The notes under the pieces are model-generated. The model saw only the letters and a list, made by a program, of their open reading frames with translations. It searched no databases and was not told where the DNA came from. A stretch of 64,000 nucleotides of DNA from Xestospongia bergquistia. Its lineage: Eukaryota > Porifera > Demospongiae > Haplosclerida > Petrosiidae. Location of the stretch: positions 5,146,001 to 5,210,000 of the forward strand of contig OZ014416.1 in the NCBI GenBank assembly GCA_963965975.1, in the 5' to 3' direction. The translations under genes were made by a program, and so were the position numbers. How positions within the stretch are numbered: position 1 is the first letter of the stretch; every line of letters begins with the position of its first letter. Below, piece by piece: positions 42,001 to 54,000 of this stretch.

Positions 42001-45000
42001 CTTGTAAAGTTGTCATTATTGTGTATAGTTTGTTTGATTGGAAAATCAGGACAAATTTCTTTAAAAGTACAGTTTCACTTCTTTGTAGTGTCTGTGATAT
42101 AAAAGAGCATAAATTATCTTTTATTTTATTGGATCCTTATATTTACTTATTTATTGATAACTGATTACATTGACTATTTAGTTTATTGTCTAATAGTTGT
42201 TCTTTTGTGATAAAATAACCTTGTCTATTATGTTCTTAGGATGGATGTACACCTGCACATTTTGCAGCAATGGAAGGAGATACTGACACAGTAAAAGTGT
42301 TAATTGAAATTGGACAAGCTGATATGAACACTAAGGATAGAGTAAGTCACAGTAATTGTATTACAAGACATATCATTGTACCAAATTATGACCAATGAAT
42401 TAATTCAAATTACTTCATTTGAGGTTAATAAATCAATAAGACACATGTTTTGATGTGTATTGCTGATTACTAAAACCTGCACTCTACAGCAACTGTTCTT
42501 TACCAGCTCATGATTATTTTAATATGTTTTTACCAAACATTTCAATAATAATAATACTAATGTGTATTATTGATGAATTTAATTAGCAAATATGCTAAAA
42601 TTGTACCATTATGCCTTATGTTAACAACAAAAACATTTTATAATCATTTTAGCAGAAACTGTTTATTGCCATAACTATTCCAAATTTCTTAGAAACAATG
42701 CCAAAAGTTTCTAGATGTTTAATTGTATGTATTCATCAATCACCATGAGCAATTTGCAAAAGTTTCTTCAACCAAATGTACCCATTAAATAATAAAGTCC
42801 AAGGAATCATGTCATCATAGAAGAAAGCAACAGCACATAATTTATTATAGCAACAGTACATATGTCATCATAGCAACAGTTACTAAGCAAATGAAAGTTC
42901 GTCACCATAACATGAATTACTCAGTAATAGCAAATATGTCGCCATAGCAACTGTTGCTATACCAATAAGATATGAGTATAAACGACTATAGTATAACAAG
43001 AATAAACAATGTCATAGTTACCATAGCAACATTGCTATAGCAATTAGGTATGCATCTATCATGATAGCAATGATCTCCATGGTAACAGTTGTCATAACAT
43101 CATTACCATAGCAACAACATATAGATATATTACTATATTAATGTTACTTATAACACTGACAATTGAGCAAATTGTTGTTTTAAGATGAAAATTATAGCAT
43201 TATGCTTTCATATGCTTACAAACTTTGTCAAAACTTATAAAATATATAATTAATGACCATTATTTAATTTCTATTCATAATTGGCAATTTTTACTAAAAA
43301 TGATTTGCTATCAAAAGTTTAACATATAGTTACTGTGACCTTTTTATACATATTTTGGCACAAAACAATTTATTGCCATAATTATTCAAGTTTTGTTGAA
43401 AACAATGCTAAAACATACTATATCTTTAATACATAATTATATATTCATCAATCTCTATGAAAGATTTATAAATTTCAAAAGCAATTGTACCAATAAAATC
43501 ACAAAATATATGGAGTCATACAATAAGCAACAACATATAATTCACTATATCCATGGTATGTAATGTCACCATAGCAACAATCACTATAGCAACAGCATTT
43601 ATTTCACCATAGCAACGGTACTATAGTGTCACAGTGTTTGTTATTAATGATTATTGTAATGTTACTCGTAACTCAAAATAACTCTTTTACAAACAAACAA
43701 CGACCTCTCTTCTTACTAAAGACACGCATGATAATAATACAAAACTGAGCATGCTCAAACATTACAATAACAACACAATATGAATAATCATAAGATACAT
43801 ACACAAATGCAATCCATTACATCTCCCCTCTTAAGCTAATAAGTAAGTCTGTCTGGGGGACGAACAGTTATTCCTGAGCGAGAACGGGTAGTAATACTTC
43901 TAGGTCTAGTTTCCAACTCTGTATCAGTTGATTCTTCACTTCTGACTCTAAGGTCTCTTTGATTTCTACGAACTTGTCCAGATGGCGTATTGACTAAATA
44001 AGATCTAGGAGTATTAGAAGGTTGAACAATTTGACCAGGTACCTGTCTTCCTCCAGTATTCACCCACACTGATAAGTCGTCTGGATATGGTGGTAAAGGT
44101 CTGACTCGATGACGACAGTCATAATAACGCTTTTGTTCCACCTTGAGTTTCTGGTCTAGCCTCCTGAAATTCTTAATATATGGCCATTTAGGAATAAAGA
44201 GATGTTTAATCTGTGGAACATTAGTACGTACTCTGCGATCCATTAATAATTCAGCTGGGCTGAGTCCACACCAAGGCATAGGAGTTGCCCTGTAGGTTAA
44301 AAGAGCCAAATGAATGTCTTGTGAATTTTCCAATAGATCTTTACTGTCCTCTCAGCTAAGCCATTTGACTGAGGGTAATAGGGACTGCTTGTAACATGTA
44401 CAAAGCCATACGACTGTCTAAACTCATTCATTTCCTCAGAAACAAACTGGGGTCCATTATCACTCATAAAGGTTAGGGGAATTCCATGCAGGGAGAAAAT
44501 AGACTTTAAACCTGTTATTACATTCGTGGAGGTTGTAGAGGTGAGCTTTTGGACTTCCACAAATCTGGAATAGTAATCCACTACCAAAAGATACGTAGTC
44601 TTCTTCAGTTCAAACAGATCTGCTGCTACTCTTTCCCAGGGATGGCTAGGAAGAGGAATTTGTAACAATGGTTGAGTAGGAGGGGGTGTGGTCTTCAAAC
44701 ACTGTGGACAGGATTTAACAAATGTTTCTACCTGTTTGGCTACACCTGGCCACCACACTGCTCAGGAGACTCTCTGACGACAACGATGAATACCTTGGTG
44801 ACCATAGTGAATTTTAGAAAGGGTTTCGGCCTGTAAATTTTTGGGACAACAATATGAGTACCAAACAACAACAAATCATCCACAATGCTAAGTTCACTCC
44901 TCACCTTCCAATAGCTTCTATACTTTTCTTCGATTCTATGACGGCCTGGCCATCTTTGGTTGCAGTAAACTATAATTTGGGAACAAATAGGGTCAGCTTT

Positions 45001-48000
45001 TGAGCTTGACAATAGACCTCTAAACGATCAGGATTGAGTGGTAGAGAGGAAACAATAGCATGTAGAAATGATTCCATATCCATATTATCAAAACAGTCAC
45101 TTGAACTGATGATGGGAGCTCGAGAGAGGGTATCTGCTGTATAAAGCAGTTTACCAGGAATATGAGAAATGGAATAATCAAATCGTGAGAGATGAAGTCG
45201 GAAACGCAAAATTCGAGGTGGTAAACTATCAAGATTGGCTTTTCCAAGTAATGCTATGAGAGGTTTATGGTCTGTTTCTAACCTGATATGTTTACCTAAA
45301 ATGTAGTTTGAGAACTTCCTACAGGACCATACAAGGGCTAATGCTTCCTTCTCGATTTGTGAGTATCAACGTTCAGTGTCACTCATTGACCTGGATGCAT
45401 AGGCAACAGCTTTCCACTGGGTGTGTTGCTGTTGTTGTAGAAGGACCGCTCCTAATCCATATGTAGAAGCATCTGCACATATCTTCGTTTCAGCTGCAGG
45501 ATCATATAGGGCTAGAACAACTGGTTTTGTTAGCTCTCTCTTGACATTTTCAAAAGCAGTATCTTGATGGTCAGTCCAAACCCAGGCCCGCTTAGGGCTG
45601 AGGAGCTCACGAAGAGGTTGAGAAAGGTCGGACATTTGAGGGCTGAATTTCCCTAACTGATTGACCATACCCATGAATCGTCTAAGTTGGGTGAGTGTCT
45701 TAGGTGTTTCCATCTTGAGAATAGCAGCTGTTTTACTAGGGTCTGGAGAGATTCCACATTTATTGATCTTATGACCTAAAAAATAGAGAGAGTCTTTAAA
45801 GAACTCACATTTATTCTTGTTTAGAGTCACTCCTGCTGCTAAGATCTTCTGTAATACTGAATGAAGTCTAGCATCATGTTCTTGACAATTTTTCCCAAAG
45901 ATAAGGACATCATCCATATGACAGAGTACTCCTTCCTCACTGGCTAGCATATCGCTCATCCTTCTTTGGAAGCACTCAGGAGCACTACATATACCAAAGG
46001 GTAATTTGTTGAACCAAAATCTACCAAATGAAGTTATAAATGTGATAAGAGGTCTTGACATCTCATCCAAAGGTATTTGCCAAAAGCCGCAATTGGCATC
46101 TAATTTACTAAAAACTGTAGCTCCAGCTAACTGAGCTAAGGTCTCGTCTACCGTTGGCAATGGATGTACTTCTCTCAATACCCCCTCATTGAGTGGCCTG
46201 AAGTCAACACAGATACGGACATTCCCTGACTTTTTTGGGACCACTACCATCCCGGCACACCAATCAGTTGGCTGGTTAACTCTGGAAATGACTCCTAGAG
46301 ACTCCATTCGTATTAGTTCTTCTGCGACCTTTTTCCTTAGTGGAAGGGGAACGTTTCGTGGAGTAAACAGGGAATATGGTTGAGCATCTGCCTTCATTTT
46401 GATAGCATAACTGACCTTGAAGGTACCTAGACCTGTAAACAATGCTGGATATTGATCAGTGATCCCTTGAGTAATTGTGTGTACATGCGACAAAATTCCC
46501 AGAGCTTGAATGGCAGATAGACCAAGAAGGTTCTCTCTCAGTCCTTTCACGACATAGACTAACTGATCGCATGACTTTCCTTTGTATGAGAGTGATGCTA
46601 ACAGCTCACCCAGAACTGACAAACGCCTTTGGTCTGGACCACACAGACTCTTCGACAATTTCCTTAGTTTTTTCAAATTAAGTTGTGTGAGAATGTTCTC
46701 AGCTAGAACAGTAACCTCGGCACCAATATCTACCTTAAAGGTGACTTCTTTCCCATCAACCAACACTTTACAGTTCCATGATTTTGATTGACTCTTAGAA
46801 ACAACTGTGTTCAGGTAAAATCCCTTTTCTTCCTCATCAGATTCTAAAGAGGGTGTTACTACATTAGCAACAGACCTTGAGAAACACTGGGAGCGGTAAT
46901 GCCCCTTCTTCTGGCAGGTATGACACACAGCATCCCTGGCAGGGCAGGTCTGTCTAGAATGTGGGCCTTTGCCACACCTTGTACATTTGTGGTTAGTCCC
47001 TGACCTTTGTCTGGGGCCTCCTTTGGGTGGTACTCTGAAGGGTCTCCTTTGTTGTCTAGAGGTTTTTTTCTCCTTTAGTGTATCCACTGTCTTCATGTCT
47101 CCCTGACCACACTTTAAAATCTCTTGTTGCTCATGCACGGCCTCACGCTGCCTCACCATTTTCTTAGCTTTTTCCAGTGTCAAGTCCGCATCTATTTGCA
47201 TCCGCTCTGATAACGCACTATCACGAATACCGACCACAATTCGGTCTCGGATCATTTCTTCTTTCATGGCTGCAAAATCGCAGTTCTCTGCTAGACTGTA
47301 CAAACTGGTTATAAATTGCTCAACAGACTCCCCTTCGCTCTGACTACGCCGATTAAATCTGGCGCGCTCAAAAATGGTATTTCTTCTAACCTGGAAGAAG
47401 GCATCAAATTTAGTAAGGACTGCCGCGTACGATTTCCGGTCATCCTCGGAGATGTTAGTAGAAGTAAGGGTATCTTCGGCATCTTCGCCCATACAATATA
47501 ATAGTGCGCTGACCTGTCTCTCATCAGATTCACCGGAGAGACCAGAGGCTAGTCTATATTGGTCGAATCGTCGTTTCCACTTAGACCACTGATCAGGTGT
47601 CTTGAACGAGAACTGAGAAGGAGGCTCTAGTTGAATACTGGCCATCCCACTCCTGACACCACGTAATGTTACTCATAACTCAAAATAACTCTTTTACAAA
47701 CAAACAACGACCTCTCTTCTTACTAAAGACACGCATGATAATAATACAAAACTGAGCATGCTCAAACATTACAATAACAACACAATATGAATAATCATAA
47801 GATACATACACAAATGCAATCCATTACAATTATCAAATCCCACATAAAAATAACACAGTGGGAAGCCTATTCTAGCTATAGAGAGTAAAGAAAGCCTTTT
47901 TGTCAACCATAGTGAATACAAAAATACAAATAGAAATAGACATGCACTGTTTGGTACAAGCAAGTAACATATTAAAGTAAAGATTTTCAGCACTATGTTC

Positions 48001-51000
48001 TCAATGTTCTCTATTAGCAATGAGATGTATGTATAACATTATTTATTTTTCACAATACTATATTATAGTAATACAAATACAACATATTGTACACACAGTT
48101 GACTGTGAACCCACAAGCATTGTGAACTGTTGTATAATATAAATATATCACTGTTGATTGAGAGTATACTCATACAATAAAGTACATGTACATATAATGT
48201 TCCAAAGATATTCTTATATCATTTGTAACTGTTGATCCCATAACCTGCTGTAAAAATAACACAAAGTTGAGAATGTTTCACTATAGGGAGTGGAAAAATA
48301 CTTCTTGTCAACCATATTGATTATAAAATACAATACAAATACGTATACACTGTGTGGTACAAGCAAGTGACATAAAATCATAGTTTACTTGCAATAACAA
48401 GTGTCAGTGCTATTACTTAGACATTTAAAAGGTGTTGGTTGTCATAGTTACATTTGCTCCTATGATGATCTTGAAAGATTGATTCAGACCATTTAATGAG
48501 ACAGTTACATACCACTGATGTCTATCTCCACTAGTCACTGCTATTTCAGATTTTACTGTTCCTAGAAAAGTGTTCTTATCAAATTCTCTGACTCTTTTGA
48601 GTCAATGACACATAACCTCATAATGTCCCCATTTACAACACTTTTACAAATACTTTCCTGAGCTGGACATATCAATCTGTTCTGACTTGAGGTGACTTTC
48701 CACGCTTTGTACATCTATACTATTAGAGTCCACTGATCCTTTCCTCTTCACTTTACTATGAAAATGAGTTCATGTCCCTCTTGATCTTTTTCTTGACTGG
48801 GCAATACAGCTTTATGAAAAGTTTTTAAATCTTTTCCATGAACAACGGTCTGTCATTTTTAACAGTTTACTCTGTCCAACTTCAATAATAACTGTCTATA
48901 ACTTGAGTTCAGCATGTAACTGTTTTGCTCTGACAGTTTACAAATCAAAATTCTGACTAAAATCTGATCTCAAATCATCACTTCTCTGAGATCACTGTAT
49001 CTACAGTGCTCAGAGAAGGAGTATATCAACTGTTTAGCATACCTCTGGACATACTAATTAAACCTGTCTCTTTGAAGCATTAGATTCATCTGCTTCATGA
49101 AATGAAGCTGTGTCATATTTCTTTGCTTCTTCCATATTAGTCCAAAAGATTACAAGATATCATCAGTTTCCTCACCCTCAGTGATATAAGTGTCTTTATT
49201 TGACTCTCTTCTGCCTTTATACTAAGACAAAATGCCTAACAGTATCTGTCAAAATATCAAATCTATATTTGTCATTATTCAGGCTTAGTAAAAGGAAAGC
49301 TTTCAGGCTATATAGAAAATACCCATGTGGCAGTTAATGTGTCCCAATCCATTCTATTTAAATGTTAAATGTAATGTTTATTATTGTTAAATTTCATTAA
49401 GATAATTAGCAAATATGCAAAACTGGTACTTTCATTATGTGACTTGTAACAAGACTATTCTGTATGTGTAACACCAAAAAATAATAAATAAGATGTCAAG
49501 GTTTCTATCTGTTAGTCATGATGCCATTCATCATGGCCATTTGTCTAACCAATAGAGTATTGTAATCATGTCTGAGATCCTTATTTTTTGACCATTATTC
49601 CACTTGAATTAGCCAGAAAAACATGAAACATTTGCTATAACTATTCCAAATTTATCAGAAACAATGCCAAAATTACTAGATGTACAATTAATATTTATTC
49701 ATCATTCTCCATGACAATTTAAGAATTTCAAAGCCAATCATACCCACAAAATTCAATATGTTTACTAATATTACATTCTGAACTGTACAATGATTATTAC
49801 CTAAATAAAATAGATTATGCAGAAAAACTAACAAAAACTAAAACTACAAGCCAATAACTATAACTATAAAACTAAACTAAAACTAGATGTGCAATAAACA
49901 ACAACTATAACTAACTAAAATATTTTACTTGGACTAAACAACTAACTGTAACTAAACTAAAACTAAATTTCATAACTAAAACAACACTAGTGTTGTCGCA
50001 AGATCAAGAGTGATTATTTTAGGCAATATATGGAATATACTCAGAGCTGATTGATTCACATAACATTAATTTCATGTTCTGTTTTGCTATGAACACTGTT
50101 TGTGTGGACAATTAGAATTAAAAGAAAAAAGAAGATAGAACCACATATTTACTAGATATTCCTCCAGATAATTATTCCTTTTAAGTCAAAATTTACACAC
50201 AATGTCAGAACTTGTTTCCTTGAAGTGATCCTTTTGTGCAGCTGTTCCAGGTACATTGGTAATTTTTTCACTCTTCCTACATTTCATTTCAGTGAGGTCC
50301 TTAATAAAGGTGTGTTATAGTATCACCACAAGGACATCGGAGTTATATGTGGTAATGTAGACATCTATAACCTAAGATAGGTTTTCTTTGAGTTTGCTAG
50401 TAGCCACTTAACCATGTACTAGATATGGCTTACATCATTTGCTCTGTCAGTTCTAAGGAGTCAATTAGCTTTCTTTCTCCAATATCAAAATTATATTAAC
50501 AGTTCTAATTTTTCATATACTGTGACATTATTAAATCAGCTACATGATGAAGGGCATTTTTATGATCAGAATTTTTGGCTTCAAAAACACCTGCATTGAG
50601 TTCACCTGTTTGCTAGTCTTGTAAAGTTGTATGATGTCTGTAAAACAAATGCATACTCATTAATATAGTCTGTATTTGTTGTTAGAGATGGCACTGAAGA
50701 CTAGGCATTGAATATTAATAATTAATGAACCCAACATAGTGGCATCCCTGTTAAAGTTCACAATATTAGAGCCATTCTTGTGTTAAATATAATTTAGTCT
50801 ATTGTAGAAGCTGTTGCTACAAAGAAGAGGATTGAAACATAATTGGAATGCTTTTCTGAAATGCCAAGATACACTTTTGCTACACATTTGTAGTTGGCAG
50901 GTTCCTCTTACAAGCAATGCTAACTTGAACCATTTTTACATATGAAAACTTCTTCATGTACTTAGTTTCAAGGTATTGTTCAATGTGAATTTAAGTGATA

Positions 51001-54000
51001 TTATGCTTTACATCTTTGTTACCATCAAATGTAAAAGTACCTGTATGGTTTTAACATCAGCCATGACAATTCTAATGTTAACAAACTCTTCTGTAACTAC
51101 TAAACTGGTGGATAGGTCCTTAGACTCTCTCTTACTATGTCTTCCCTAAATTTTGGCTTTCCTTCCTTTATGCTTATCTCTTTTCAAAATAAATTTTACT
51201 TTGTTGTGTGTGACTTTGTATCTACCTATGCTAAGGCATGAAACAGCGCTCTATAAGATCAAAGAGTATATTTATTGTAACAAGTTTAAATCATTATCAA
51301 TACCTTATAGATACACTGAGGTGTAGTTGACTTTGTTAATACGATTCATAGTCTTAAATCCACAGATACTATGAGTGATCTTTTGATACAAATTTTGTAT
51401 CTATACATCAACTTTATTATTGAACTTATACCTGTTGGAATTTTATTCAGTTAACTGACACCTATTAATATATTTGTCAGTTCATGTCAATTACCTCATG
51501 TTTGTGGCAATTTAAATGCCTTTCAAAATGTAATGGCTGGCCATTGATGTCTTACATCAATGTTATTTACATCCTGCACATTTTTTTGTCTTAATGCTTG
51601 ACTCTTACTATGCAGCTTGCTTTGCAAGTTATGATATTCAGTATTTTTTCATATTTTGCCACCTAGTTTATGATGAATATTAATTTAAATCACCATCCAT
51701 TGAACTATTCCATGCCTGATATATCTAGTACCACAAAATTTTTATAACCTTAGAGGAAGTTATAGCAAACTCCAGCAAAAATTATTGTATAAGAATTGTC
51801 TTTATTAAATGTTCTATAGAGACTATTTTCAAGCTTTTTAAAGTGCTACTTTTACTGTCAAAGTACTCAAAGTTAAAATAGATATTGCTGATTTAAAAGC
51901 ATAATCATATTGGTTTCATTACAAATGTTCTAGTTTTATAGTTATCATAGTTCAAACAAAATTAATTATATAAAAAAGAAAAGAACATTGTGTCATATCT
52001 AAATAGACAATGCTGTTGACTACATGATTGTTGTCCTCAAAAACACAAAAGCATTTATGTAAATTGACATTCACATTAATTGACATGTGACCCTAAACAA
52101 TCCTAGGACTATCTGTTGATATGTAGTATGTCAGTTAATTAAAACAAACTAGTCATGAAAGCAAGATACTTCCTCATATTAAAACAAATGACAACACTAG
52201 CAGTCAATAGAAGTATGACTAATTAAAACAACATTATCTTTCAGTCATTATACTCTGTTTATAACTGTTATATTATTGTCAGTGATAAAGGAATAGATAG
52301 AGCTAATTTGTGTTATTGATATTTTCAGTTTTAATATCTTAATATCTTTCTCATCATTTTGCCAAGAATATTGTATCCATGAGATATTAATAATAATATA
52401 ATTATAAAATGCAATATTATAACAAATTATTTTGCTCCATGCTATCATCTAGACCTATGTGTTATGTGTTTACTTCTTTCTCTAGTTTGGCAATACTCTA
52501 CTGCATTCTGCCTGCTCACGTGGTAGAAAGGACACAATACAATACCTGCTAAATGATGTGAAGTTAAATCCACTGGCTGTAAACAATCGTCAACAAATAC
52601 CATTAGAACGTATTCCACCAAATCTCAAAGACAAATTCCAATTACTAAAATTGTTTCAACCATTTCTTCAACATAATATAGAGTATCCAGTAGATTCATA
52701 TGCCAAACTATTCCTTTGTGGAAAAACAAATGCTGGTAAAAGCTCTTTAGCTGCTGTTATATCTTATCGTGCTGACCAGGGACGATACCGTGACTACAAT
52801 CCAGGAGAATGTGTTGAAGATGTTGTATTACAAACCACTGGAATTGACTACCACAGCATTCGCAGTATAGAAGTAGGAAACGTTGTAATTTTTGATTTTG
52901 CCGGACATGCAGAATATTACAGTAGCCATGCTGCAGTATTGGAAACTCTTTTGTTGAGGTCACCAGCTGTCTTTGTAATTGTAACTAATCTTACTGATGA
53001 GAAAGAGATAATAAAGAGGGACCTGTACTTCTGGTTTAATTTTATTGAGAATGTTAGCACTAATTTAATTAGCCCCAGTCAAGTTATAATTGTTGGAAGC
53101 CATATTGATCTTTTGCCACATGAAAATGATTACGATTCTTTTATTAATGAAATTGCAAGTAGTGCCATTCGTGATCAAAATTATATTGGGTTCCTGCCAA
53201 TGGACTGTCATAGACCAGGAAGTAAAGGTGTTATAGAATTTATGACTGAACTAAAGAAGAGCTGTGAAGCTGTTATTGACAGAGAAGATAAAATAAGCTA
53301 CAATTGTCATTGTCTACACACTTTCCTTCAACAGCTTCAACTTGTTGCTATTAGTTTAGATGACCTCTGCTCAAGAATTAAGAATATGAATGAGCCATGT
53401 CTTTTGTCAGACCGATCAACTGTGTTGAAGTTTTTGACCATTCTTGGAGAAAAGGGTCTTGTCTTATTCTTAGGAGATTGGCTAATTATCGACCAAAAAG
53501 CTCTGTTAACTGAGGTAAATGGTATTCTTTTTAATAAAAGCATTGATCGTGTATGTAAACCAGTTACCAGTAACACTGGTATCATGCCAGTGTCCACATT
53601 AGCTAAGTTATTTCCCAACCACAATACAAAAATGCTAATTCGCTTCTTAATAAGTCTACAATTCTGTCACCAAATCAATTCTCGTTCTGTTAGTAACATC
53701 ACAAACAATATACCATCTGAAGAACCTCCTGTAACTGAAGATACCAAATACTTGTTTTTTCCTGCACTTATTAAGGATGAGAGGCCCTCACCAGTCTTCA
53801 ATACAACAGATGGATTTGGTTGGTGTCTATGGTGTCCAGATCCACAACAATTTCTACCTATACGATTCCTTCATACACTACTTCGTCACTTGGCCTATAC
53901 TCGTTGTCTTCCTCCTGACAACACTGGTATTACTGAAACCAATATTAAAGTCAAGGAACTGTATCGTGATTGTACTATGTGGAAAAATGGCATATATTGG

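Larger units (their letters stand above)
38640..42239 (+). repeat. Copy 1 of a 3.6-kb exon-plus-intron tandem duplication
   Basis: The exon 38659-38760, its acceptor region and following intron recur from 42180 onward. The exons are close to identical at many codons, and the introns match in blocks (GTAAGTCACAGTAATTGTAT after both donors; the catagcaac-rich zone; GAACCCACAAG...TTGATTGAGAG near each 3' end). Copy 1 has in addition the Tc1-like relic and its flank (about 40365-41440). Confidence 0.75.
43655..47828 (-). mobile_element. Ty3/Gypsy LTR retrotransposon, young, in intron 7 of the 33-kb gene
   Basis: About 4.2 kb, lying antisense to the host gene. Two LTRs of about 166 bp (43655-43821 and 47663-47828) begin TGTAATG and end CATTACA and are nearly identical. 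The insertion is flanked by a 5-bp duplication, ATTAT, on both sides. Next to the 5' LTR (the high-coordinate end on this strand) lies a primer-binding site matching the 3' end of tRNA-Leu (TGGTGTCAGGAGTGGG). Parts on the reverse strand: gag with CCHC zinc knuckles at about 46.9-47.6 kb, protease about 46.6-46.8 kb, reverse transcriptase about 45.6-46.4 kb, RNase H about 45-45.6 kb, integrase about 43.9-45 kb. The order protease-RT-RNase H-integrase is that of the Ty3/Gypsy group. It appears broken, with a few breaks. The near identity of the LTRs makes it a recent insertion. Confidence 0.93.
42240..48230 (+). repeat. Copy 2 of the exon-plus-intron duplication, split by the LTR element
   Basis: Exon 42240-42341 plus an intron matching copy 1, interrupted by the LTR element at 43655-47828. 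Copy 1 shows the undisturbed site (TTATTAATG then TTTATCAAATC near 41630-41645). Further partial copies follow at 48230-48410 and 49390-49740, without an exon. Confidence 0.75.

Noticed and set aside
46189-47592. Plus-strand frames inside the LTR element
   Set aside because: They are antisense shadows of the gag-pol region.
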